A stretch of DNA of 14,313 nucleotides, from positions 1 to 14,313 of the forward strand of contig JAACEA010000153.1 in NCBI GenBank assembly GCA_009936695.1, written 5' to 3'. Both the position numbers and the translations under genes were made by a program. The notes beneath the pieces were generated by a model. The model saw only the letters and a list, made by a program, of their open reading frames with translations, had not been told where the DNA came from and searched no databases. Positions 7,225 through 14,201 of this stretch are shown here, one piece after another. This DNA comes from Planctomycetia bacterium (lineage in GTDB: Bacteria > Planctomycetota > Phycisphaerae > Phycisphaerales > SM1A02). Numbering within the stretch: the first letter of the stretch is position 1; every line of letters begins with the position of its first letter.

Positions 7225-8168
7225 GACGTCGGCTCCGGCCCGATGCCCGCACACTCGATCTCGACGAGAAGTTCGGGGCGACACAGCCGCTGGGCGCGGA
7301 ACTCGAGGTTCAATCGATGATCCGGCCAACGTCTTTCGATCGCGCTTCGTACGCGGTTCTCCGCCGACGGATCGGGAAGATAGACCAGCCAGTCACCGAG
7401 ATCCGCGGGAACCAGATTCGGATCGCAGGAGGCGACCACCGTCTCGAGGTTGTCGAGCGTCTCCTCCACCTGGCGGTCGAAGCAGTTCGAATGGAGTGAA
7501 TCCTCGCCGACCACGCTGGCGGTTCCACTCACCACGATCGCCGCGTTCTCGACGCCGGTCACCTTCGCGGCCCGGACGAACGCGGGGGGCAGATCGCCGA
7601 ATCGACGGGAGTAGTCGGCGGGCAGGACCTGCCGCGGATTGTCGACCGGACTTGGTTCCCCCGCGCCGTGCAGCAGATGCAGCACCAGGTCCTCGCCGGC
7701 GTGGCCGACCCCGGAGGCGACCGGGAACCACTCCGGTCGTCCGTGCACCTCGCGAAACGCCCGGAATCGTCCGGCGTTGAAGACCATGTATCGATCGCTC
7801 CGGCCACCCCTGGCGTCGTCGGCGAATCCGGCGTCGTCGTTGATCCGCGGGATGAAGTTCCACGCCCGCAGCAGATGGGCGTGCGGAATCCCCGAGAGCA
7901 GGGTGCAGTACGCCTCGAGCGTCCCCGCCTCGAAGGCCTCTCCGGTCATGGCGGAAGCGCCGTCGAGCACCACGGTTCGAAGATGCCGGTCGCCGTTGGT
8001 CCGTTCGATCGCGGCGATGCCGTCCCCGACCGACCAGCGGCGGTGCGGCTCGGCCAGGCCGACCGAATCACGGATCCACGCCGGCAGATCATCGGGACCG
8101 CCGGTGGCGACCCAGTCGGCGATCTCGCAGCCGGATCTCCTCTCGATTGCGCTCACACTCGAAGTCAT
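7221..8168 (-). CDS. Chorismatase (XanB2/FkbO/Hyg5-like), hydroxybenzoate-forming
   Basis: Chorismatases hydrolyse chorismate to 3-hydroxybenzoate, to 4-hydroxybenzoate or to a dihydroxycyclohexadiene acid, depending on subtype. This 315-residue protein shows the family landmarks: HAHLLRAWNFIPRIN (96-110), YMVFNAGRFRAF (127-138), VDNPRQ (175-180) followed by PPAFVRA (194-200), SGTASVVGEDSLH (214-226), QVEETLDN (233-240) and CRPELLVEIEC (296-306), where the C-terminal Glu belongs to the active site. The ATG (8166-8168) overlaps the ketosynthase stop as ATGA. The frame is open upstream, but that part is arginine-rich and lies wholly inside the ketosynthase gene, so it is rejected. The protein is slightly shorter than typical members. 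In Xanthomonas, XanB2 supplies hydroxybenzoate for xanthomonadin; a matching role beside the ligase and ACP is likely. Whether it makes 3-HBA, 4-HBA or both cannot be decided here. Confidence 0.88.
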   Translation of the reverse strand: MTSSVSAIERRSGCEIADWVATGGPDDLPAWIRDSVGLAEPHRRWSVGDGIAAIERTNGDRHLRTVVLDGASAMTGEAFEAGTLEAYCTLLSGIPHAHLLRAWNFIPRINDDAGFADDARGGRSDRYMVFNAGRFRAFREVHGRPEWFPVASGVGHAGEDLVLHLLHGAGEPSPVDNPRQVLPADYSRRFGDLPPAFVRAAKVTGVENAAIVVSGTASVVGEDSLHSNCFDRQVEETLDNLETVVASCDPNLVPADLGDWLVYLPDPSAENRVRSAIERRWPDHRLNLEFRAQRLCRPELLVEIECAGIGPEPTS

Positions 8169-10414
8169 CCGGAGGATGATACCGGAGCGATCCGCACGAA
8201 TGCGGCACCACCCGCCGGATCGGGCCAGACGATCAGACGGCCGTCCGATGCCTGAATCGCGTCCGCGATCGCTCGAAACGCGCCCACCGACTCCCGTTCC
8301 ACGCGGTCCGTGGCATGTTCGATCTTGCACTCGCCCATCCCGCCGGGGGTCGGTCGAAGCCGCCGTGCGATCGCGACTCGACGACCGGCCCGCGTTTCGC
8401 GTGCAGGACCGAGGATCACGTCGCGCCTGGATCTGACGAATCCACCCTGAATCGTCCGTAGGGAATCCCGGACGCCTTCGCCCTTCGGCCACTCCAATCC
8501 GCTCTCCTCGACGACTGCGAGCATCGTTGCGTCCCGCTCGATCGCCGCCGATTCCCGCTCCAGCACGAAGGCGATCGCTCCTTCCGCGGACGGCAGATCA
8601 CCGATCTCCCCGAGATGCCGCAACACTTCCCGGACCCGGGGGTGCGTCTCTTCGGCGGCGACCACGATCGCTCGATCCGCCTGGCCCGTCGCGAGATGTC
8701 GTCTCGCGTGGTGCATCGCCTCCAGCCCCGCGATCGCGGTTCCACCGACCGAGAGGGTGAGCCCCTGGATGCCGAGCCCCAGGCTGAGCTGGGCGCTGCC
8801 GATGTTGGGAACGCTCTCCGCGAAGTGGAGCGGATTTCCCGCGCCCAGCCCGTCGCGAACGAGCTCCTCGTAGAAGTCGAGCGTGTAGTCGGACGCACCG
8901 AAGCGGGTCCCGACGAACCCGGAGGCGGTTCGCACCGCCTCGTCGTCGAGTCCGGCATCCCGGATCGCAAGCACGCCGGCGGCTCGGACCAGTTTCGAGA
9001 ACCGTGCCAGACGACGCACCGCACGAGCATCGTCGAGCCCCTCGAACGACGCCTCGTCGAGACCGATCTCGCCGGGTCGGATCTGCGGATCGTCCGCCCC
9101 GGGAACGAGCGAGCCGACCCCGGTGATCACGATTCGCGACGCCGATGCCTCGCAGGTCACGGGTGGCCGGGGCGGAACCCGCTCGATCGCGGTCCCGGAT
9201 TCCACGAGGATCGCCGCGTCGGCGCCGCCGAAACCCAGGGAGACGACCGCCGCTCGATCGATCTTCAGATCGCGCCGTGGCGTCGGTGCCACGAGATCCA
9301 GGGTCGGGAACGACGCCCGGTCGACGACCGCGTTGGCCGCGGCAGGGACCGCACGATGCTCCATCGCCGCGAGCACCACGGACAACTCCACCGCGCCGGC
9401 CGCCCCGAGGGTGTGACCGATCCGACTCTTCAACGCGGTCACCGGAACCTCCGCGAGGCGATCGCCGAAACAGTCCGCGAGCGCCGCATGTTCCGCGAGG
9501 TCGTTCGCCGGCGTGGAGGTGGCGTGGGCCGCGACCAGGTCGGGGAGATTCCCGGTTCCATCGAGTGACGCCGTCGCGGCACGCAAGGCATCCGCGGCGC
9601 CCCGCCCCGTCGGCACCGGCTGCGTGAGGTGATGCGCATCGCTTCCACCCCCCCAGCCGAGGATCCGGGCGAGCACCGTCGCGCCCCGCGCCGCCGCGGC
9701 GGATTCCCGTTCGACGACGAACACGCCGTAGCCCTCGCCGAGCCGCATGCCGGTCCGTTCCGCGGTGAAGGGGCGCAATGGCCCTTCGCTGACCAGGCGG
9801 AGACAGTTGAATCCCGCGTAGGCGAACTCGCTGATCGGGTCGTACGCGATCGCGATGACGACGTCGGCCTCGCCCGCGAGAATCGTGGTCCCCGCCATCG
9901 CGAGCGCACTCACGCCCGACGCGCAGGCCGCGGACACCGTCGATCCACCGAGATCGAGTCCGGTCCCTTCGAGGGCATGGCGGGTCACGGTCGAGGTCGT
10001 GCTGCGGGCCATGACGTCGAGCCGGCCGTTGCGGATGCCGGCGCCGAGATGCCGCATGCCGCCGAGCGTCGTCCCGAAGATCGTCTCGAATCGCGACCCC
10101 GCCGCACGCATCGCGTCGATCGTCGACGGATCGAGTCCCGCCTCGTCGAGTCCGCGACGAATCGAACGGGCGAGCATCCGCTCGGCCCGGTCTGGAACGC
10201 TTCCCACCTCGGGCGCCGATTCCGGCACCTGGGCGGCGCGGACCTCGGGGACCGGCGTTCCGTCCTCTTCGGGCTGGAAGACGCCTTCGATGCCCGGCGC
10301 CGCGTCGATCTCCACGCGGCCTTCAAGCATCGACTCGAGGATCGCATGACGGTCCTCGCCGAGTGAACAGCTCGCGGAGGCCGCGGTCAGGACCAGCGTG
10401 TCGGATTCGATCAC
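8165..10414 (-). CDS. Fused ketosynthase / degenerate ketosynthase (KS-CLF-like) protein
   Basis: One 749-residue frame holding two thiolase-fold ketosynthase regions. Residues 6-405 form a complete FabF/APE-type KS that extends acyl-ACP chains with malonyl-ACP. Its nucleophile is Cys164 (VSAACASGVSALAMA), with His297 in HATST-PAND (family HGTGT), Lys329, His334 in KSRIGHTLGAAG, and a closing SLGFGGADAA loop (392-401). After a short proline-containing linker (about 406-425) a second KS begins at RIVITGVGSLVPG (427-439). There the nucleophile position reads LSVGGTAIAGLEAM (554-567), with Gly or Thr for Cys. No HGTGT or GH motif follows, and the region ends after about 324 residues. This resembles the chain-length-factor-like partner that pairs with the KS in aryl polyene systems, here as a single polypeptide. 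The start is GTG (10412-10414), overlapping the dehydratase stop as GTGA, with GGAG about ten bases upstream. The domain call is firm; the CLF role is inferred. Confidence 0.9.
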   Translation of the reverse strand: MIESDTLVLTAASASCSLGEDRHAILESMLEGRVEIDAAPGIEGVFQPEEDGTPVPEVRAAQVPESAPEVGSVPDRAERMLARSIRRGLDEAGLDPSTIDAMRAAGSRFETIFGTTLGGMRHLGAGIRNGRLDVMARSTTSTVTRHALEGTGLDLGGSTVSAACASGVSALAMAGTTILAGEADVVIAIAYDPISEFAYAGFNCLRLVSEGPLRPFTAERTGMRLGEGYGVFVVERESAAAARGATVLARILGWGGGSDAHHLTQPVPTGRGAADALRAATASLDGTGNLPDLVAAHATSTPANDLAEHAALADCFGDRLAEVPVTALKSRIGHTLGAAGAVELSVVLAAMEHRAVPAAANAVVDRASFPTLDLVAPTPRRDLKIDRAAVVSLGFGGADAAILVESGTAIERVPPRPPVTCEASASRIVITGVGSLVPGADDPQIRPGEIGLDEASFEGLDDARAVRRLARFSKLVRAAGVLAIRDAGLDDEAVRTASGFVGTRFGASDYTLDFYEELVRDGLGAGNPLHFAESVPNIGSAQLSLGLGIQGLTLSVGGTAIAGLEAMHHARRHLATGQADRAIVVAAEETHPRVREVLRHLGEIGDLPSAEGAIAFVLERESAAIERDATMLAVVEESGLEWPKGEGVRDSLRTIQGGFVRSRRDVILGPARETRAGRRVAIARRLRPTPGGMGECKIEHATDRVERESVGAFRAIADAIQASDGRLIVWPDPAGGAAFVRIAPVSSSG

Positions 10415-10905
10415 GACGCCGCTTCTCCACCCGCCGGCGTCAGGCTGACGCCCACCGAACCCGAGGCGACCGGAACGCCTTCCACCGTCGCCTCGAAGTC
10501 GAAGCGATGGATCGATCCGAATCGACCGATCGCGTCGACCACGAGTTCGATGCTCGCGGGCGGTTCCACGGGGCGGCGGAACCGTGCTTCGCTGAGCACG
10601 AGCATCCCGCTCGAGCCCTCGGACTGTTTCTCGTTCTCGTTCTGGTTCTCGGTCTCGGTCTCGGTCATGGCGTGGTGCGCCGCGGCCCCCGCGAGTTGTG
10701 CGGCGGCCTCGGTGATCAGGACGCCCGGGACCAGGGGCCTTCCCGGGAAGTGCCCCCGCAGGAAATCCTCGTCACCCTTCACGATCCACGCACCACGGGC
10801 CCGCTCCGGGGAGAGTTCGTCGATGCGGTCGAGGAATCGAAAGGGCTCCGCGTGCGGCAGGTTCGCCAATGCCGCATCGTGTTTCGCGTCGCTCGTCTCG
10901 GTCAC
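10411..10905 (-). CDS. FabZ/ApeI-like hotdog 3-hydroxyacyl-ACP dehydratase
   Basis: Removes water from 3-hydroxyacyl-ACP to give the trans-enoyl thioester; without enoyl reduction, repeated rounds would leave the conjugated polyene. The 164-residue protein has LPHAEPFRFLDRI (16-28), the catalytic segment DFLRGHFPGRPLVPG (47-61) with His52, and VLITEAAAQLAG (62-73) with Glu66 on the central helix. This is the FabZ order and length. An acidic, low-complexity insert of Thr, Glu, Asn and Gln (residues 81-96) sits between the central helix and the next strand, encoded by a hexanucleotide repeat. The GTG start (10903-10905) overlaps the ACP stop as GTGA and has no visible Shine-Dalgarno, so translation probably depends on reinitiation from the ACP gene. 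A ketoreductase, needed before this step, is not in the window. Confidence 0.9.
   Translation of the reverse strand: MTETSDAKHDAALANLPHAEPFRFLDRIDELSPERARGAWIVKGDEDFLRGHFPGRPLVPGVLITEAAAQLAGAAAHHAMTETETENQNENEKQSEGSSGMLVLSEARFRRPVEPPASIELVVDAIGRFGSIHRFDFEATVEGVPVASGSVGVSLTPAGGEAAS
10628..10666 (-). repeat. Imperfect hexanucleotide tandem repeat inside the dehydratase gene
   Basis: On the plus strand, units of TTCTCG run in register from 10628: TTCTCG, TTCTCG, TTCTGG, TTCTCG, then GTCTCG twice and a partial GTC. They encode the Thr-Glu-Asn-Gln-rich stretch at residues 81-94 of the dehydratase. The unit is a multiple of three, so gain or loss of copies would change insert length without shifting frame. 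Confidence 0.8.
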
Positions 10906-11165
10906 GCGTCGGCCCGAAGGGAATCGACGAATCGAACGAAGGCCCCGATCGTGCCCATCGTCTCGCGACCGAGCTGGTCGTTGGGGATCTTGATTCCCAG
11001 CCGCTTCTCGGTTCCGGTGACCACCATCAGCAGATCGAGGGAGTCGAGTCCGAGCTCATCGCCCACCAGCGGCGTCTCGGGACCGAGCTCGACCATGCCG
11101 AGCTTGAGGTCGGTTCGAAGGACGTCGTAGATGGTCTCGTGAAGATCGGTCGTGTCGTTGCTCAT
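10902..11165 (-). CDS. Acyl carrier protein
   Basis: An 87-residue four-helix carrier that holds the growing chain as a thioester on 4'-phosphopantetheine. The attachment site is Ser42 in DELGLDSLDLLMVV (36-49), followed by the acidic recognition helix and a family-typical GIKIPNDQL segment (57-65). The ATG (11163-11165) has an excellent ribosome binding site, AGGAG at 11172-11176, six bases upstream. The preceding gene ends 47 bases away, so this is the one junction in the operon with independent translation initiation, fitting the need for more ACP than enzyme. The stop overlaps the dehydratase start. It is expected to take the aryl primer from the AMP ligase and serve the fused ketosynthase. 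Confidence 0.95.
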   Translation of the reverse strand: MSNDTTDLHETIYDVLRTDLKLGMVELGPETPLVGDELGLDSLDLLMVVTGTEKRLGIKIPNDQLGRETMGTIGAFVRFVDSLRADA

Positions 11166-11171
11166 TCACCT

Positions 11172-11176
11172 CTCCT
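11172..11176 (-). promoter_or_regulatory. Strong Shine-Dalgarno of the ACP gene
   Basis: AGGAG on the minus strand, six bases before the ATG at 11165, followed by a second purine-rich AGGTG. It is the clearest ribosome binding site in the window. Confidence 0.8.
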
Positions 11177-11181
11177 GCCGT

Positions 11182-11198
11182 CCCGGGCGTCGCCCGGG
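11182..11198. promoter_or_regulatory. 17-base palindrome upstream of the ACP gene
   Basis: CCCGGGCG (11182-11189), a single T, then CGCCCGGG (11191-11198): a perfect odd palindrome in the 47-base gap between the permease stop and the ACP ribosome binding site. As RNA it could fold into a seven-pair stem with a three-base loop. Possible roles are an mRNA processing or stability element raising ACP yield, a partial terminator, or a protein-binding operator. No T-run follows, so a plain intrinsic terminator is unlikely. Confidence 0.5.
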
Positions 11199-11212
11199 CG
11201 CTCGATCCGGAA

Positions 11213-12484
11213 TCATTCCCAGCGGGTCATCGCGACCCGGGCGCCCGCGAGGAAGACCAGGGTGGTCACCGCGATCAGAACCAGGGCCGGCCCGATTCTT
11301 CCGAGCATCGCGACGAGCGTGTCATCGGGCGTGGTGTACCAGAGTACCTGCTGCATCGCGTCGATGGCCCTCGCATTGAAGGCCCACTCACCCGCCGCCT
11401 TCAGGGACGGGGGCATCAGAAACCGAGGGATCATGCTCCCACCGACCGCACTGAGAATCAAGACGGTGATGGTCCCGATGGTGGTCTGCTGTCGACGGGT
11501 CCGGGCGATGCAGGTGATCAGGAGGCCGAGCCCCGCCGATGCGGCGGCGACCGCGGGAATGACCACCAGGAGGGCGACGAACTGACGCACCGAGAAGAAC
11601 CGGACCCCGAAGGTCGCCGCGGCCCACGCGAGCATCACCGCGATCTGGAGCGAGCCCACGAGAATCGCGAAGATGAACCGGTTCAACAGGACCGTCCACG
11701 ACCCGATGCCCGAAGTCCGCATTCGATCCAACACGCCCCGCTCCTGATCCTCGAGCAACCAGCCCGTCGTCGAGAGCGCACTGAACAGCATGAACATCAC
11801 CCCGATCGCCGCGGTGTAGTAGGTGACCAGCGACGGCCCGCCCTGACCGATGGTGACGGGCCCGCCGTCGATCGGCACCTGCGTGGCCATCGCGAGCTGC
11901 TCCACCATCGGCGGCGGCTTCCCTTCGGAATCCCCCGCCTGCTGAAGGGTCTCCGCGAGCTTCCGCTGCGCCGGCGTGAGGGTGCCGGCGACCATCTCGA
12001 GGACGCGGATCTCCCGACCGAGCATCTGGGGCGCGAGCCCCTTCCAGGTCGCCGCGGCCAGCACCCCCCGGGCGAAGTCCGGCGCGATCGGATTCGCGGG
12101 GTCGTATCGCACCACGAGTGGCGGAATCTTCGCCTGGAAGTCACCGACCGCCGCGCCGAATCCGCGTGGGATCACCACGGCCGCCGGAAAGTCACCGCTC
12201 GCCACCCTTCGATCGGCCGCCGCGACATCGTCGCCGGTGATCAGGACGAGATCGATCCGTTCGCTCGACTCGCGAACCGCCGTTCCCAGCGCCATCGCGG
12301 CCGGACTCCCGTCGAGATCGAGCATCGCGATTCGGACCTTGTTCTCACCGTTGCGTCCGAAGCCCTGGAACACGCTCGCGAAGATCGACAGGAAGATCAC
12401 CGGGACCAGCGCGTAGAGCAGCACGCCGAGGCGATCCCGGTACAGGGTGATCCAGGCGATTCGAAGGAGGGCGAGGCGTCTCAA
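11213..12484 (-). CDS. ABC-2 type transporter permease
   Basis: The membrane subunit of an ABC exporter. From a TTG start (12482-12484), which overlaps the preceding stop as TTGA, the protein has 423 residues and begins RRLALLRIAWITLYRDR, the usual amphipathic start of ABC-2 permeases. A first membrane segment (about 19-39) is followed by a large extracytoplasmic domain (about 45-220). Five more segments follow (about 221-241, 270-291, 302-326, 335-351, 395-416), the YhhJ/YbhS-type layout. An in-frame extension to 12601 would be arginine-rich and lie inside the neighbouring acyltransferase, so it is rejected. No ATP-binding subunit is in the window, so the partner must lie upstream of 14313 or elsewhere. 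Flexirubin-type clusters also carry ABC transporter genes. Export of the pigment or a precursor toward the outer membrane is the likely role; this is inference from context. Confidence 0.88.
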   Translation of the reverse strand: MRRLALLRIAWITLYRDRLGVLLYALVPVIFLSIFASVFQGFGRNGENKVRIAMLDLDGSPAAMALGTAVRESSERIDLVLITGDDVAAADRRVASGDFPAAVVIPRGFGAAVGDFQAKIPPLVVRYDPANPIAPDFARGVLAAATWKGLAPQMLGREIRVLEMVAGTLTPAQRKLAETLQQAGDSEGKPPPMVEQLAMATQVPIDGGPVTIGQGGPSLVTYYTAAIGVMFMLFSALSTTGWLLEDQERGVLDRMRTSGIGSWTVLLNRFIFAILVGSLQIAVMLAWAAATFGVRFFSVRQFVALLVVIPAVAAASAGLGLLITCIARTRRQQTTIGTITVLILSAVGGSMIPRFLMPPSLKAAGEWAFNARAIDAMQQVLWYTTPDDTLVAMLGRIGPALVLIAVTTLVFLAGARVAMTRWE

Positions 12485-13419
12485 GCGGCGGTCCGATCGT
12501 CGGTGGTGTCTCCGGTCGGTCCGGACGCGTCCCAGACCGGGTGGACGTTGAGCCATTGTGACGGCGTCGCGGCGATCCGGGCCTCGATGAGTTCGACCCA
12601 CCGCTGCATCGCGGGGTTGCTCGCAGGATCGCGGCGAAGATCACCCTCGACCTCGATCGGATCCTCCATCCGGAGGGCGAGCCGGCCGTTCGGTCGCCAC
12701 CAGTTGAAGACCGGGACGATGCGGCTGTCCGTGACCTGGGCCAGTTTGAAGGGCCCCACCGGAATCTCCATCATGCGGCCGAACATCGGCATGAAGACGC
12801 CGGTCTGTCCCGGCTGGACCCGATCACCGAGCAGGGCGACGACCTCTCCGCCATCCAGCATGTCCCGAAGCGCGAGCCACGCGTTGACCCCGTCGTCGAC
12901 CGCGTGCTCGACGACTCCCAGTCGACGACGGGCCTCGGCCCGGATGCGTTCGAGCGTCTTGATCCGGTCACGGCGGTACAGCACGTGCACCGGTGCGTGA
13001 CGCCCCATGTACGCGGCCGCGGGTTCGAACTCCCCCATGTGGATCGAAAGGAGAATGAGGCCGCGCTCGCCGCGTCGATCGAAGATCTTCCGGAAGGCGG
13101 GCAGCCCCTCGACGATCTCGATCCGCTCGAGAAGCGTGTCGCGGGGAACGCGGGACGCGAGCACCAGGCCTTCCATGTACCGCTGCATGTGCTCGAGCAC
13201 GCCGATCCCGTACTGGTCGATGTCGGCGTCGGACGCATCGTCGCCGAGGATGATCCGACCGTTGGTCCGAAGCGACGTGCGCCAGGCCTCGGCCCGCCGC
13301 CACGTCTCCCGGACCATGCGGGGCCGGATGCGATGCATGAAGGACGGCGCGTGGGCGTATCCACGCAACAACGAAGACACCGCGACACGCTCGGTCAGGC
13401 TGATGCGTCGGGACTTCAT
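12481..13419 (-). CDS. LpxL/HtrB-family lysophospholipid (lipid A-type) acyltransferase
   Basis: A 312-residue acyltransferase of the lipid A biosynthesis acyltransferase family, which moves an acyl group from acyl-ACP onto a lipid hydroxyl at the inner membrane. The catalytic HX4E is seen in SIHMGEFEP (His127, Glu132). Further landmarks are YRRDRIKTLERIR (148-160), VVALLGDRVQPGQTGVFMP (193-211), FGRMMEIPVGPFKLA (213-227), VPVFNWW (235-241) and the C-terminal PSQWLNVHPVWD (286-297). The ATG (13417-13419) overlaps the preceding stop as ATGA and has GGAG about eight bases upstream. An upstream in-frame extension to 13620 is arginine-rich and rejected. Acyltransferases of this type are regular members of aryl polyene and flexirubin clusters, where they are thought to attach the polyene acid to a lipid or glycerol-type head group. 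A role in ordinary lipid A synthesis is less likely, given its place in the operon. Confidence 0.88.
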   Translation of the reverse strand: MKSRRISLTERVAVSSLLRGYAHAPSFMHRIRPRMVRETWRRAEAWRTSLRTNGRIILGDDASDADIDQYGIGVLEHMQRYMEGLVLASRVPRDTLLERIEIVEGLPAFRKIFDRRGERGLILLSIHMGEFEPAAAYMGRHAPVHVLYRRDRIKTLERIRAEARRRLGVVEHAVDDGVNAWLALRDMLDGGEVVALLGDRVQPGQTGVFMPMFGRMMEIPVGPFKLAQVTDSRIVPVFNWWRPNGRLALRMEDPIEVEGDLRRDPASNPAMQRWVELIEARIAATPSQWLNVHPVWDASGPTGDTTDDRTAA

Positions 13420-14201
13420 CCGACTCGCTCCGTCACCAGCGGGGTCGATTCGGCATTCGCGACGGCGGCGATCGGACCGTCCGCCTCGTCCCGGGATTCG
13501 TCGGTGGACAGGCCCTCGATGGCGACGATGAGCCGCTTGGTGAACGCGGCCGCGGTCTCGTCCGACTCCGCGTGAAGCGGTTCGCCCGCCACCATCCGCA
13601 ACGGCGCGGACCGCGGCCACGACACGCCCGGCGGCAGAATCCGCTCCGTTCCTTCGATCCGCACCGGGACCACCGGCAGATCGTTGCGGCGTGCGAGTTC
13701 GGCGGCCCCGTGCCGGAATCGACCGATCCGCCCATCGCGGCTCCGCGTCGCCTCCGGGAAGATCACGAGGCTCCAGCCCTCCGCGATCATCGCATCGATC
13801 CGGTCGAGTTCGGAATACTCCCCGCCGACCCGGTCGATGAGCATCACGTTCATCGAACTCCTGATGAACCAGACCACGCCGCGACGGAAGATGCGCTCGT
13901 GCCAGGGGTGCTCGGGACGGGCCTCGAAATAGTCGAGTCCCCCGACCGTCGCGGTCCGATCACGCCGCCGCCTCTGCACGGACATGAAGAGCAAGGGCGT
14001 GTCGATCAGGCTGTGGTGGTTCGCCACCATGATGGACTGCGGCAGCCGGGCCGCCCGTTCGAATCCGAACCGGCGAATCGGCACCCGGCACACCAGGCGT
14101 CCGGAAAGGTGCAGGAACCCGAGCAGTGCGCGGGCCACCAGACGTGAGGGACGCGACATCGGAATCCGGAACGCGGAGGTGTCGGGCCTCGTCGACGTCA
14201 T
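13416..14201 (-). CDS. PlsC-type 1-acyl-glycerol-3-phosphate acyltransferase
   Basis: A 261-residue LPLAT-superfamily enzyme. The catalytic HX4D is in NHHSLIDTP (61-69, His62 and Asp67), and the acceptor-phosphate site is FPEATRSRDGRIGRF (148-162), where the family usually has FPEGTRS. VPVRIEGTERILP (178-190) follows at the expected place. A hydrophobic N-terminal helix (about 21-40) suggests membrane association. The ATG at 14199-14201 overlaps the stop of the upstream gene as ATGA, with GAGGA six bases upstream, fixing the start over a later ATG (residue 15). It sits directly before a second, unrelated acyltransferase, so two acyl-transfer steps on a lipid acceptor are suggested. A general phospholipid role remains possible. 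Confidence 0.88.
   Translation of the reverse strand: MTSTRPDTSAFRIPMSRPSRLVARALLGFLHLSGRLVCRVPIRRFGFERAARLPQSIMVANHHSLIDTPLLFMSVQRRRRDRTATVGGLDYFEARPEHPWHERIFRRGVVWFIRSSMNVMLIDRVGGEYSELDRIDAMIAEGWSLVIFPEATRSRDGRIGRFRHGAAELARRNDLPVVPVRIEGTERILPPGVSWPRSAPLRMVAGEPLHAESDETAAAFTKRLIVAIEGLSTDESRDEADGPIAAVANAESTPLVTERVG

Noticed and set aside
7225..7329. Upstream extension of the halogenase-like protein
   Set aside because: The added 35 residues are Arg/Pro-rich, lie inside the chorismatase gene, and precede a GTG with Shine-Dalgarno and a GTGA overlap close to the FAD motif.
8169..8492. Upstream extension of the chorismatase
   Set aside because: The added 108 residues are Arg-rich and overlap the ketosynthase; the ATG at 8168 matches family length and the operon's overlap pattern.
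8165..10414. The ketosynthase fusion as an assembly artefact joining two genes
   Set aside because: The frame is continuous, with a natural Pro-rich linker and uniform codon composition, and no broken start or ribosome binding site was evident at the junction; a sequencing error cannot be fully excluded without reads.
12485..12601. Upstream extension of the permease to a later start codon
   Set aside because: The extra residues are charged and lie within the acyltransferase; TTG at 12484 gives the normal N-terminus of ABC-2 permeases.
13420..13620. Upstream extension of the LpxL-type acyltransferase
   Set aside because: The extra 67 residues are Arg/Gly-rich, overlap the PlsC-type gene, and the ATGA start at 13419 has a Shine-Dalgarno.
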